Below are positions 8,911 to 17,766 of a DNA stretch of 64,000 nt, one piece after another. How positions within the stretch are numbered: position 1 is the stretch's first letter; every line of letters begins with the position of its first letter. A program made the translations under genes and the position numbers. Origin of the DNA: Subtercola boreus (GTDB lineage: Bacteria; Actinomycetota; Actinomycetes; Actinomycetales; Microbacteriaceae); the NCBI RefSeq assembly GCF_003399625.1, contig NZ_NBXA01000034.1, forward strand, positions 1 to 64,000. Direction: 5' to 3'. Below the pieces are notes generated by a model. It searched no databases and was not told the origin of the DNA. It saw only the letters and a list, made by a program, of their open reading frames with translations.

Positions 8911-9680
8911 CCGCCGCGCCGGCCATCGTGACTGCCAGAGACCTCACCTGCACCCTCGGAGGTCGCCGGGTCCTGGATGGCGTGTCCCTCGACGTGGCAC
9001 CGGGCGAGGTCGTCGTTCTCGTCGGCCCGTCGGGCGCCGGCAAGACGACGCTCCTGCGAACCATGAACGGGCTCGAGACCATCGACGGTGGAGACCTCCT
9101 GGTCGCCGGGGAGCCCATGGGCTACCGCGTCGACAGCACGGGAGCCCGAAGGGATCTGCCGCGCCGGATCCTGACGAAACGTCGTCAGGAGATCGGTTTC
9201 GTCTTCCAGCACTTCAACCTCTTTCCGCACATGACGGCTCTCGAGAACGTCTGGCATGCCCCCGTGCGCGTCAGAAAGACCCCACGGAGCATCGCCATCC
9301 CGCAGGCCGAGGCACTGCTGGCCCGGGTCGGGCTGGCCGACAAAGCCGATTCGCGCCCGAACAAGCTCTCGGGAGGCCAACAGCAGAGGGTGGCCATCGC
9401 CCGTGCGCTGGCCATGAAGCCTCAGCTCATGCTCTTCGACGAACCGACCAGTGCGCTCGACCCCGAGATGGTGGGCGAAGTGCTCGACGTGATGCGGGAA
9501 CTCGCCGCGGACCACATGACGATGGTCGTCGTCACCCACGAAATGGGTTTCGCCCGCGAGGTCGCCGACCGAGTGGTCGTCATGGATGCGGGCAAGGTCG
9601 TCGAGATCGCGCCTCCCGCCGCCCTCTTCGCCAATCCGCAGCATGTCCGCACCCAGGCGTTCCTCTCCAAAATCCTCTGA
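8907..9680 (+). CDS. Amino-acid ABC transporter ATP-binding protein
   Basis: A 257-residue ATPase of the GlnQ/HisP type. The ATG at 8907 overlaps the permease stop. Motifs in order are Walker [12 protein letters not shown] (about residues 36-46), Q-loop in [18 protein letters not shown], signature [17 protein letters not shown], Walker [19 protein letters not shown] and the switch histidine in [17 protein letters not shown]. These are all intact, so it should power import through the two preceding gene products. An insertion of about 15 residues after the first beta sheet ([15 protein letters not shown]) is seen in many actinobacterial homologues. Confidence 0.92.
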   Translation: MTAAPAIVTARDLTCTLGGRRVLDGVSLDVAPGEVVVLVGPSGAGKTTLLRTMNGLETIDGGDLLVAGEPMGYRVDSTGARRDLPRRILTKRRQEIGFVFQHFNLFPHMTALENVWHAPVRVRKTPRSIAIPQAEALLARVGLADKADSRPNKLSGGQQQRVAIARALAMKPQLMLFDEPTSALDPEMVGEVLDVMRELAADHMTMVVVTHEMGFAREVADRVVVMDAGKVVEIAPPAALFANPQHVRTQAFLSKIL

Positions 9681-9741
9681 ACTGACAATGGGGTCACCCG
9701 GATGCCCTTCAGCGCACCGGCCCAGAAAGCACCACACCACC

Positions 9742-11301
9742 ATGACAGAACCATCCCGCCCCGGCGGCGGTGCCATCGCCACTCCCCATTCCCTGGCCAC
9801 CCGAGCGGGTGAGCAGGCCTACGAACGCGGTGGGTCCGCCATCGATGCGGCCCTGGCCGCCGCCGCCGTGCTCTGCGTCGTCTACCCCCAGAACGTCAGC
9901 ATCGGCGGAGATCTCATCGCGCTCGTCCGAAGCCCTGACGGCGTCGTGCGGTGCATCAACGCCTCCGGGCCCGCTCCGCACCTCGTCGACGCCGAGGATC
10001 TGAGACGGCAGCACGGCGGAGAGCTCCCCTACCGGGGGATCAGCACGGTCACTGTACCCGGTGCCCTGCGGGGATGGGACACCCTTCACCGGATGGCGTC
10101 GAACAGGCCCTGGTCGGAGATCTTCGATCAGGCGATCGCCGCAGCCGAAGGGTTCCCGGTCTCCCGGTCGCTCGCCGACGCCTTCGTCACGGAGGCCGAG
10201 TCGATCGTGTCCGACTCCGGGTTCACCGATGTCTTCCAGCGCGGCGGCCGGTTCCCCACCGAGGGAGAGACCCTTGTGCAGCCCGCACTCGCCAGGACTC
10301 TGGCCACTCTGCAGGCCGAAGGCGCCGACGCCTTCTACGAAGGCTCGGTGAGCGACGACTTCCTCACCGGACTGGCCGCACTCGGGTCGGCGATCACCGC
10401 ACCGGATCTGCTGCTGTTCCGCCCGGAGATCGTCGAAGCGATCTCCACCGCCTTCGGCTCGTGGCGGGTGCACACGAGCCCCCCGAATTCGCAGGGCTTC
10501 GCGCTCCTCCGGGTGCTGGAACAGGTGCAGGCGCTACCGGTCGAAGACCCGCTCGGCGCCGGTCTCGGCCAGCTGATGCTGCTCTTCAAGGCGGCGAACG
10601 ACATCCGCGACGAGCAACTCGGCGACCCCCGATCAGGAGAACTCGACCTCCAGACGTCGCCGGCGTCTGGCAGCGGCGCTCCGACCGTCGTCGGCGCAGG
10701 CTTCGAACGCCCGCGGGGTGACACGGTGGGAATCGCCGCGGCAGATGCCGAGGGCTGGTCGGTGTCGCTCATCCAGAGCGTCTACCACGCGTTCGGTTCG
10801 GGAGTACTCGAGCCGGCCACGGGGATCCTGCTGCACAACCGCGGCACGAGTTTCTCGCTGCGACCGGGTTCTGCGAACCTTCTCGCACCCGGGAGGCGGC
10901 CCCCGCACACCCTGATGCCGGTCATCGTCACCGAAGGCGAACGGTTGCGAGCCGTCTCGGCGACCATGGGCGGGCAGGGGCAGCCCCAGATCCATGCCCA
11001 GGTGCTTCTGCGTGCCGCAGCGGGCGCATCTGCAGCCGAAGCGGTCTCCGCGCCCCGGGCGATCGTCGGAGCCCAACAGGACGGCGACTCGTCGACGACG
11101 GTGTACCTCGAAGCCGACCTGTCGGACGAGGCAGAACGCTCCCTCACGACGACCGGTCTCGACGTGCGGCCGACGCACGCCAGAAGCGAGGTCGTCGGGC
11201 ACGCCAACCTCATCCTGGTGGCCCCGAACGGCGACTTCGATGCGGGCAGCGATCCCCGTTCCGACGGTTCGGCGTCGGCCTCGGCTACAACTTCGGCCTG
11301 A
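9742..11301 (+). CDS. ggt: Gamma-glutamyltransferase family protein
   Basis: A 519-residue N-terminal-nucleophile hydrolase homologue that, in the family, self-cleaves before a threonine and hydrolyses or transfers gamma-glutamyl groups. The large-subunit start ATPHSLATRAGEQAYERGG and SIGGD are recognisable. The candidate nucleophile is Thr328 in GDTVGIAAADAEGW, followed by the small-subunit motif SVSLIQSVYHAFGSG and a C-terminal TMGGQGQPQIHAQ. No signal peptide is present, so it appears cytoplasmic, unlike the periplasmic E. coli enzyme. It follows the ABC importer by 61 bp and is convergent with the amidase. Its substrate may be an imported gamma-glutamyl compound. Confidence 0.82.
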   Translation: MTEPSRPGGGAIATPHSLATRAGEQAYERGGSAIDAALAAAAVLCVVYPQNVSIGGDLIALVRSPDGVVRCINASGPAPHLVDAEDLRRQHGGELPYRGISTVTVPGALRGWDTLHRMASNRPWSEIFDQAIAAAEGFPVSRSLADAFVTEAESIVSDSGFTDVFQRGGRFPTEGETLVQPALARTLATLQAEGADAFYEGSVSDDFLTGLAALGSAITAPDLLLFRPEIVEAISTAFGSWRVHTSPPNSQGFALLRVLEQVQALPVEDPLGAGLGQLMLLFKAANDIRDEQLGDPRSGELDLQTSPASGSGAPTVVGAGFERPRGDTVGIAAADAEGWSVSLIQSVYHAFGSGVLEPATGILLHNRGTSFSLRPGSANLLAPGRRPPHTLMPVIVTEGERLRAVSATMGGQGQPQIHAQVLLRAAAGASAAEAVSAPRAIVGAQQDGDSSTTVYLEADLSDEAERSLTTTGLDVRPTHARSEVVGHANLILVAPNGDFDAGSDPRSDGSASASATTSA

Positions 11302-11316
11302 CTGAACCGCCGCCGC

Positions 11317-13050
11317 TCACGCCGCCGGCGGTCCCTGCGGCGCGAGCGGGGGCGTGAGGGGCGGTGAGTGACGCAACGGACACAGCTGCTCGAATGCCGC
11401 CGCGACCCGGAGCAACTCGACATCGGAGTAGGCCGCACCCGCGAAGGTGAGCCCGACGGGCATCCGGATGTCGCTCATCAGCCCCATCGGAACGGTGACG
11501 GTCGGGATGCCGAGGTGCCGAATCGCGAGGTTGCCGTTGGCCACCCAGACACCGTTCCGCCACCCGGCGGCGGCAGAGTCGGCGTTCACATCCATGTCCG
11601 CTCTGCCGACATCCGCCACCGCAGGAAAGATCACTGCGGCCAGATCGAGGCTCTCGAGCCACTGGTCGACGTCGAGTCGCCGGGTCTCCTCCAGCCCCCG
11701 TGCTCCGTTCTCGATCTCGGGGATGTCGGTGAAGTCGCCGTGCGGGTGCGTCCGCACGAAGTCGGGATACGCCGGCAGGTCGTCGTCGAAGCCCTCGTAC
11801 CGGTCCGGCAGGGCACCGGGCGGCGGGGGGAAGATCTGCCGACCATCCACCGCGGCGAGGGAGTGGAGGGCGGGATCCCCGTTCGCGTTCAGGAAGTCCT
11901 CCCACGCCCAGGCGGAGAGGTCGAGGATCTCCCGTGCCAGAAAGGCTTCGGTCACGAGCCCCCGCGTGCCGATCGTCGGCGCGCCCGCGCGGTCGCCCTC
12001 GTAGTTCGTGACCGCCGGGAAGTCCACCTCGACGACCGTCGCACCGGCCTCTTCGAGCGCGGCACGAGCCTGTTCGAACAGGCGCAGGCTGCTCGGCCGG
12101 GGCTCGATCCGGCTCCCGGTGGGCCCGCCGATCGTTCCGCCCGAGCCTGCCTCTGAGTCGGTGCCGAGGTACATCCGGGGCACCCCGAACCGCAGCCCGG
12201 CGAGCACGGCACGCGCCTCGTCGGGCCCGGCCGGCTCCAGCGCCCGGAACGACGCCGGGCGGATGCTCGAGGCCGACGGCAGCGCGACCCACGGTTGTGC
12301 CCGCCAGAAGTCGCCGCGCACCTCGTCGTCGTCGACGACGATCACATCGAGCACCTCGAACAGATCCGCCAGCGTCCGGGTGTGCGGCACGACGACATCC
12401 ATCGTCGGCACCAGCGGCCAGTTCCCCCGCAACGAGATCAGTCCACGGGACGGCGTGTAGGCGCACAGCGCGTTGTTCGACGCCGGGGCCCTGCCGCTTG
12501 ACCAGGTCTCCTCCCCCAGACCGAAGGAGGCGAAACTCGCCGCGGTAGCCGTACCCGAGCCGTTGGACGAGCCCGACGCGAACGCGGCCGTCAGGAACTC
12601 CGGGTTGTAGGGGCTCTCGGCACGGCCGTACAGTCCGCGCTGCATCCCACCGGCGGCCATCGGCGGCATATTGGTGAGCCCGAGGCAGATCGCCCCCGCA
12701 TCCCGGAGCCGTTCGATGGCGAAGGCGTCGCGGGTGGCTGTGAGTCCTGCGAACGCAGGGCTCCCGGCGGCCGCGGTCAGACCCGTGACCAGGTAGCTGT
12801 CCTTCGCTGTGTAGGGGATGCCGTCGAGCGGCCCGAGAACGGAGCCGCCGCGCCGCCGCGCATCAGCGGCCCGTGCTTCGTCGAGAGCGTCGGGATTCGG
12901 CACGACGATACTGTTCAGGCGCGGACCGCCACGATCGTAGGCGGCGATGCGCGCGAGGTACGCCTCGACGAGACCGACGCTGGTCGCATCCCCCGATTCG
13001 AGGGCATGCCTCAGCGCAGCGATGGGGGCCTCTGTGACGTCGATGCTCAT
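11317..13050 (-). CDS. Amidase (amidase-signature family)
   Basis: A 577-residue amidase-signature enzyme hydrolysing an amide to acid and ammonia. The Ser-cisSer-Lys triad can be located: Lys in PYTAKDSYL (about residue 88), the cis-serine in ASGSSNGSGTATAASFASFG and the nucleophile in EETWSSGRAPASNN. The catalytic core is followed by a long variable C-terminal half. It overlaps the upstream agmatine-deiminase-like gene by 4 bp and so closes a long operon. In that setting an N-carbamoyl or amide product of the preceding step is a possible substrate, although N-carbamoylputrescine is normally cleaved by an unrelated nitrilase-type enzyme. Confidence 0.85.
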   Translation of the reverse strand: MSIDVTEAPIAALRHALESGDATSVGLVEAYLARIAAYDRGGPRLNSIVVPNPDALDEARAADARRRGGSVLGPLDGIPYTAKDSYLVTGLTAAAGSPAFAGLTATRDAFAIERLRDAGAICLGLTNMPPMAAGGMQRGLYGRAESPYNPEFLTAAFASGSSNGSGTATAASFASFGLGEETWSSGRAPASNNALCAYTPSRGLISLRGNWPLVPTMDVVVPHTRTLADLFEVLDVIVVDDDEVRGDFWRAQPWVALPSASSIRPASFRALEPAGPDEARAVLAGLRFGVPRMYLGTDSEAGSGGTIGGPTGSRIEPRPSSLRLFEQARAALEEAGATVVEVDFPAVTNYEGDRAGAPTIGTRGLVTEAFLAREILDLSAWAWEDFLNANGDPALHSLAAVDGRQIFPPPPGALPDRYEGFDDDLPAYPDFVRTHPHGDFTDIPEIENGARGLEETRRLDVDQWLESLDLAAVIFPAVADVGRADMDVNADSAAAGWRNGVWVANGNLAIRHLGIPTVTVPMGLMSDIRMPVGLTFAGAAYSDVELLRVAAAFEQLCPLRHSPPLTPPLAPQGPPAA

Positions 13051-14084
13051 CTCGGCCCCACAGCGGGCTGCTGCTGGGTGATGCAGTGGATGCCTCCGCC
13101 GCGGGCGAAGAGCTCACGGGCATCCACCGTCACGACCTCCCTGCCCGGGTAGGCGTCCTGCAGAATGCGGGCCGCCCGCGTATCGGCCGTCTCATCACCG
13201 AAACCGCAGGCGATGACGCCCCCGTTGACCACCAGATGGTTGATGTAGCTGTAGTCGACATATCCATGGGCATCGCGGAGAACGGCCGGTGCGGGCACCT
13301 CGACGACCGTGAACTGCCGACCGGCCGCATCGCTCTGCTGGGAAATGGCTTCGCGGATGCCCTTCATCACCTCATGGTCCGGATGCGCTGAGTCGGGCTG
13401 GGCGTGCAAAAGCATCGTGCCGGGGGTGGGGATCGCGGCGACGATGTCGACGTGGCCCTTGGTGCCGAAGTCGTCGTAGTCGCGCGTCAGCCCCCGAGGA
13501 AGCCAGACCGTGCGGGTCGCGCCGATGGTGCGTTCGAGTTCGTCCTCGATCCGTCGGCGGTCTGCGTAAGGGTTCCTCCGGGGGTCGAGCTGCACCGTCT
13601 GCGTGGCGAGCACAGTCCCCTCCCCGTCGACGTGGATACCGCCGCCCTCGTTCACCATCAGCGAGCTGACGACCTCCGCCCCTGTCAGGTCGGCGACCAG
13701 TCGTGCATGCTGGGCGGCCTTCTCCCAGTCCGACCACTCGGGGTCGCCCCACCCGTTGAAGATCCAGTCGACCGCGCCGAGAACACCCGGGCGCGCGGAG
13801 TCCGTCACGAACGTCGGCCCGGAGTCCCGCAGCCAGAATTCGTCGATCGGGGCCTCGTGCTGCGTGATCGCTCCGTCGAGCAGCCGACGGGCCCGGCTGC
13901 TCTCGGTCGGGTCGACAAGGATCGAGACCGACTCGAACTGGGCGACGGTGTTCGCCACCGCCGCCCAGGCCTCATAGCCGGCCTCCCGCTCGGCGACCGT
14001 GTCACCGAGCGTCTGGCCCTCCCTCGGGAACGCCATCCAGGTTCTGTCATGGCGCACACTCTCAGCGGGCATCTGCCAGTTCAT
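13047..14084 (-). CDS. aguA: Agmatine deiminase family protein
   Basis: A 345-residue guanidino-group-modifying enzyme of the peptidyl-arginine-deiminase-like family. Agmatine deiminases convert agmatine to N-carbamoylputrescine and ammonia. Visible motifs are WMAFPREGQTL near the N-terminus, DEFWLRDSGPTF (substrate-binding Asp), NEGGGIHVDGEGT, KGHVDIVAAIPTPGTM with the catalytic His, and the C-terminal nucleophile Cys in GGGIHCITQQQPA. Length is close to the usual 340-370. It sits 31 bp after the aldehyde dehydrogenase and overlaps the amidase. Specificity for agmatine is probable but other guanidino amines are possible. Confidence 0.8.
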   Translation of the reverse strand: MNWQMPAESVRHDRTWMAFPREGQTLGDTVAEREAGYEAWAAVANTVAQFESVSILVDPTESSRARRLLDGAITQHEAPIDEFWLRDSGPTFVTDSARPGVLGAVDWIFNGWGDPEWSDWEKAAQHARLVADLTGAEVVSSLMVNEGGGIHVDGEGTVLATQTVQLDPRRNPYADRRRIEDELERTIGATRTVWLPRGLTRDYDDFGTKGHVDIVAAIPTPGTMLLHAQPDSAHPDHEVMKGIREAISQQSDAAGRQFTVVEVPAPAVLRDAHGYVDYSYINHLVVNGGVIACGFGDETADTRAARILQDAYPGREVVTVDARELFARGGGIHCITQQQPAVGPR

Positions 14085-14115
14085 CGTCGACTGCTTCCTC
14101 TCGGCCCGGAGGCGA

Positions 14116-15495
14116 TCATGCGATCCGCACCAGTTTCTTGTTGATGAACTCCTCCATCGCGTAGCGACCCAGTTCGCGACCGGATCCCGACCGCTTCACC
14201 CCGCCGAACGGAAGTTCGGCCGCGTCGCCGAGAACGAGGTTGATCCAGACCATCCCGGCGTCGATCGAGTCCGCGACCCGAAGCGCCTGCTCGGCGTCGG
14301 TCGTGTACACGTAGGAGCCCAGACCGAACGGCGTGTCGTTGGCGAGTTCGACGGCCTCCTGTTCCGTCGAGACGCGGTAGAGCGCCGCGACCGGGCCGAA
14401 GAACTCCTCCCGGTAGGCATCCATCCCGGAGGTGACATCGGTGAGCACGGCGGGCGGGAAGAAGTTACCGCGCGGCTCCCCGGCGAGACGCAGGGTGGCA
14501 CCCTGCTGTTCGGCCCGGCCGAGCTGTTCGGTGAGCCGCCGTGTCGCCGCCTCCGATGACAGCGGGCCGAGCAGGGTGCCCTCAGCGAGGGGGTCTGCCG
14601 GCTGGGCGGCGGCCAGCCCCGCGGTGAACTTCGAGACGAACTCCTCGAAGAGATCGTCGATGACGATGAACCGCTTCGCGCCGTTGCAGGACTGGCCATT
14701 GTTGTCGAGCCGCGCGCTCACCGCGTCGTTCACCGCGGCATCCAGATCATCGGTCGACAACAGGATGAACGGGTCCGACCCGCCGAGCTCGAGCACCACC
14801 TTCTTCAGGTGTCTTCCCGCGATCTCGGCGACGGCCGCGCCGGCGCGCTCCGATCCGGTGACCGAGACACCCTGCACGCGCGCATCACTGATCACGGTCT
14901 CGACCTGCTCGTTGGAGGCGAGGATGTTGACGTAGACGTGTCGGTCCGCGCCCTGCTGGGCGGCGGCGTCGGCGAAGATCTGCGCGATCGCGATCGACGA
15001 TTCGGGGCACTGCGGTGCCGGCTTCAACAGAATCGAGTTGCCCGCCACGATGTTGGGGCCGGCGAACCGTGCGACCTGGTAGAGGGGGAAGTTCCAGGGC
15101 ATGATTCCGAGGAGCGCACCCAGGCCCACCCGTCGAACGAACGCCGAACCCGTTCCGGAGGCGAGAGCGATCGGTTCGTCGGCGAGGAATTCCTCCCCGT
15201 GGTCGGCGTAGTACTCGTAGATCGCGGCGGCGAAGTCGACCTCGCCCAGTGCCTGGTCGAGCGGCTTGCCCATCTCCCGCACGGCGATCCGGGCGAGGGA
15301 TTCGCGCTGCTCGAGGTGCAGCTCGGCCACCCGCCTGATGAGCGCCGCACGCTCACTGACCGGCACACGACGTGACCAGGTGGTCTGTGCATGCGAGGCC
15401 GCCCGGATGGCCTCCTGCAGCTCAGCGTCGGTGATGGTGGGGTACTCGGCGACGATGTTGCCCGATGCCGGGTCGGTGACGGTGTAGAGGGTCAT
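14116..15495 (-). CDS. NAD-dependent aldehyde dehydrogenase (succinate-semialdehyde dehydrogenase-like)
   Basis: A 459-residue aldehyde dehydrogenase of the short GabD/Sad type. Motifs are IMPWNFPLYQVARF, VTGSERAGAAVAEIAG, LELGGSDPFILLS with the general base, NNGQSCNGAKRFIV with the catalytic Cys, and LPFGGVKRSGSGRELG at the end. The ATG at 15493-15495 overlaps the PucR stop; the open frame continues antisense-like upstream but only noncoding-looking sequence. In this operon it is the obvious oxidant for the semialdehyde made by the phospho-lyase-like enzyme encoded at 17760, or by polyamine breakdown. It is distinct from the gabD at 2096. Confidence 0.87.
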   Translation of the reverse strand: MTLYTVTDPASGNIVAEYPTITDAELQEAIRAASHAQTTWSRRVPVSERAALIRRVAELHLEQRESLARIAVREMGKPLDQALGEVDFAAAIYEYYADHGEEFLADEPIALASGTGSAFVRRVGLGALLGIMPWNFPLYQVARFAGPNIVAGNSILLKPAPQCPESSIAIAQIFADAAAQQGADRHVYVNILASNEQVETVISDARVQGVSVTGSERAGAAVAEIAGRHLKKVVLELGGSDPFILLSTDDLDAAVNDAVSARLDNNGQSCNGAKRFIVIDDLFEEFVSKFTAGLAAAQPADPLAEGTLLGPLSSEAATRRLTEQLGRAEQQGATLRLAGEPRGNFFPPAVLTDVTSGMDAYREEFFGPVAALYRVSTEQEAVELANDTPFGLGSYVYTTDAEQALRVADSIDAGMVWINLVLGDAAELPFGGVKRSGSGRELGRYAMEEFINKKLVRIA

Positions 15496-16988
15496 TCGGT
15501 CTCTTTCTTGTCGGTCAGTGCGGTGTTGCCCGTCGAACCGAGCAGCGCCCAGAGCACGGCCCGTCCGTGGAACGTCTCGAGATCGAGACCGGACAGCTCG
15601 GAGAGAGCTGCCATGTGTTGTTTCAGCGTGTGGCGGTGCAGGGTGAGCGCGCGTGCCGCAGGCTCCCACGCACCGTTGTGGTGGAGCCAGACGGCCGCTT
15701 CGCGGAGCAGGTCGTCTCCCTCCGGCGAACGGAGGGTGCTCGCGAGAGACAGCCGCGCGATCTCCGACACCCGGGATTCGGCGAGCAGACCCAGGATCGA
15801 CTTCGAGGTGAGTTCGGTGAACGTCAGGATGCTCTCCGGTGACGCTTCCGCCGACGCGACAGCGGCCTGCCCCAGGGCATCGGACAACTGCGTCCACCGT
15901 TCGGCGCCGGCCAGTCCAGCGCCGAGGCGTGCCTGCCTGAGGCGGGTCGTCACCATTTCGGTGTGGCGCCGGTCCACCAGAACGACCAGGTCGGAGCGGT
16001 ATTCCAGGGTGAAGAGCCGCTCGCCCCTGACCGCCAACCGTTCGATGGAATCCCGCACCTGGGGCGGCAGTCCGCGAAGGGGCAGGACGACCACATCGAA
16101 CGGCTCCTCCGGCAGTCGCACGCGGTGCGGCGCCAGAGCACCACGCACAACCTCGGTGCGACCGTCGACCAGGAGTTCGAAGAGCCGCTGGGCGACGGAC
16201 CGGAAACCCAGTCGCTCGTCGGCTGCATGTTCGAGCGACAGTTCGGTGAGGGCGCTCAACATGGTGAGAACGGAGCATTCCGGCTCGCTGAGCGGCGCGG
16301 GCCGCGTGACGACGAGAGCGCCGAGCAGGCGACCCGACGCCCCCAGGGTGTGGGCCGCCCAGAAGCCTGCCGGCCCTTCTCCACGATCCCTCGCCCGCAC
16401 CCCCCGGGTGAGCAGTCGGAGGGCGTGGGCATCCACACCACCGGAGACGGAACCGTGCACGATGCGGCCGTCGGGGTCGAGAATTGCGAGGTCGCAACCG
16501 ATCGCGAGGGCTGATGCCCGAACTGCTGCCACCAGCCCTCCCGAGCCGAGAACGGCCTTCGAGATGCTGTCCTGGGTCGACAGTGCCCACTCGAGCTGTT
16601 CGCGGGCCGCCGCGGCGATACCGTCGGCGACGAACTTGCTCACCGCGATGAACGGGGTCGCGTAGGGCACCTGCACGAGCGTCAGGTGAGCGTCGGTGCA
16701 CGCGCGGTGGAGTTCGGCAGGGGTGCCCGATCGCACGACCTCGGTTCCGAAGCCGAGGGCCACCACGCCGACGTTCTGCAGACGGCCGACGTAGCGTTCG
16801 TAGTCTTCAGCCGAGGTGAACGAACCGAACTGACGCCCGGTGGTCAACAGCATCTGGCCCGCCTCGAGGAAGGGGCTCGGGTCGTCGAGGTCGGATGAAT
16901 GCACCCAGCCGATGGGGGTGTCGGTGTAGAGCTCGGTCAGCGGCGTGATCCCCAGTGGCGCGTGGCCCACCAACCGACTGACGTTCAT
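15492..16988 (-). CDS. PucR family transcriptional regulator
   Basis: A 498-residue regulator. The N-terminal PucR sensor domain is clear (IGWVHSSDLDDPSPFLEAGQ then MLLTTGRQF), a central GGDEF-like region follows, and the C-terminal helix-turn-helix reads WLHHNGAWEPAARALTLHRH then TLKQHMAAL. PucR proteins usually activate purine, amine or amino-acid catabolic genes in response to substrate. I start at ATG 16986-16988, which aligns with the family start. GTG at 17073-17075, 7 bases after the gntR stop, would add 29 residues but includes rare ATA/TTG codons. It overlaps the dehydrogenase gene and probably controls this operon. Confidence 0.82.
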   Translation of the reverse strand: MNVSRLVGHAPLGITPLTELYTDTPIGWVHSSDLDDPSPFLEAGQMLLTTGRQFGSFTSAEDYERYVGRLQNVGVVALGFGTEVVRSGTPAELHRACTDAHLTLVQVPYATPFIAVSKFVADGIAAAAREQLEWALSTQDSISKAVLGSGGLVAAVRASALAIGCDLAILDPDGRIVHGSVSGGVDAHALRLLTRGVRARDRGEGPAGFWAAHTLGASGRLLGALVVTRPAPLSEPECSVLTMLSALTELSLEHAADERLGFRSVAQRLFELLVDGRTEVVRGALAPHRVRLPEEPFDVVVLPLRGLPPQVRDSIERLAVRGERLFTLEYRSDLVVLVDRRHTEMVTTRLRQARLGAGLAGAERWTQLSDALGQAAVASAEASPESILTFTELTSKSILGLLAESRVSEIARLSLASTLRSPEGDDLLREAAVWLHHNGAWEPAARALTLHRHTLKQHMAALSELSGLDLETFHGRAVLWALLGSTGNTALTDKKETE

Positions 16989-17082
16989 GACCCGATGGTC
17001 CACCACGGGGCCCCCGTCCGCATCCGCCGATTCGGCACGTTCGGTTCGGAATTCTGCCAATATGTCATGGCTCACAGTATCG

Positions 17083-17766
17083 CTAAGGCGACGACGCGGC
17101 GCTGGACGCCCGCGGTGAATCGGCACTGGAAGCGATCACCTTCAGCAGCTGGTTGTTCACTCGGATGTGCTCACGGACGGCAGCCTCTGCGGCGATGGGG
17201 TCCCGACGGAGAACGGCAGCCGCAATTCGCTCGTGATCGCCCAACACCTCTGAATCGTTCTGTCCGTGCACGACCTCCTGCCGCTGCAGGAGACGGATCG
17301 CGTACGTCATCTCGCCCCGGATACGCTCGAAGAAGTCGTCGATCCGAGCGCTGCCGGAGAGTGCGACGACAGCCGCGTGGAAGGCAACATCAGCACGAGC
17401 GTGACGCGTAGTGTCCTGTCCGTCTGCCGCAGCCCGCCGCAGCTCGAAGAGTGCTGTCTGAACGCTGTCGACAGCAGCCTCGTCGGCATCCACAGAGCGG
17501 CGGGCACCCTCGGACTCGAGCACGGACCGCGCGGCGTAGAGATCATCGATGTCAGCCAGGGAGAACTGGCGTACCCGGGCACCTCGGTTGCGCTCGTGCG
17601 TCACAACCCCCTCGCGGGAGAGCTCGATCAACGCCTCCCTGACCGAGCGGCGCGAGGCACCGAATCGCTCCGCCAGCGGAACCTCCCGGAGCGACTCGCC
17701 CTGGCCGAATCGGAGGTCCAGGATGTCCGACCGGAGGTGATCGGCGATCGCCGTCGGTGTCACCAT
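17083..17766 (-). CDS. GntR family regulator with FCD ligand domain
   Basis: A 227-residue FadR-subfamily regulator. The winged helix occupies about residues 5-68 (LREVPLAERFGASRRSVREAL). The FCD domain shows its metal/ligand residues: an Asp/Arg pair near 85, HARADVAFHAAVVALSGS, and the late histidines in LGDHERIAAAVLRRD and AAVREHIRVNNQLL. FCD regulators bind small carboxylates or amino acids. It overlaps the upstream phospho-lyase-like gene by 7 bp. Two ATTG-N5-CAAT repeats in the promoter at the head of this unit are the likely binding sites. Confidence 0.86.
   Translation of the reverse strand: MVTPTAIADHLRSDILDLRFGQGESLREVPLAERFGASRRSVREALIELSREGVVTHERNRGARVRQFSLADIDDLYAARSVLESEGARRSVDADEAAVDSVQTALFELRRAAADGQDTTRHARADVAFHAAVVALSGSARIDDFFERIRGEMTYAIRLLQRQEVVHGQNDSEVLGDHERIAAAVLRRDPIAAEAAVREHIRVNNQLLKVIASSADSPRASSAASSP

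Noticed and set aside
15496-16701. N-terminal extension of the aldehyde dehydrogenase frame upstream of 15495
   Set aside because: The extra 400 residues overlap PucR in another frame and have no similarity to any aldehyde dehydrogenase; homology begins at ATG 15495.
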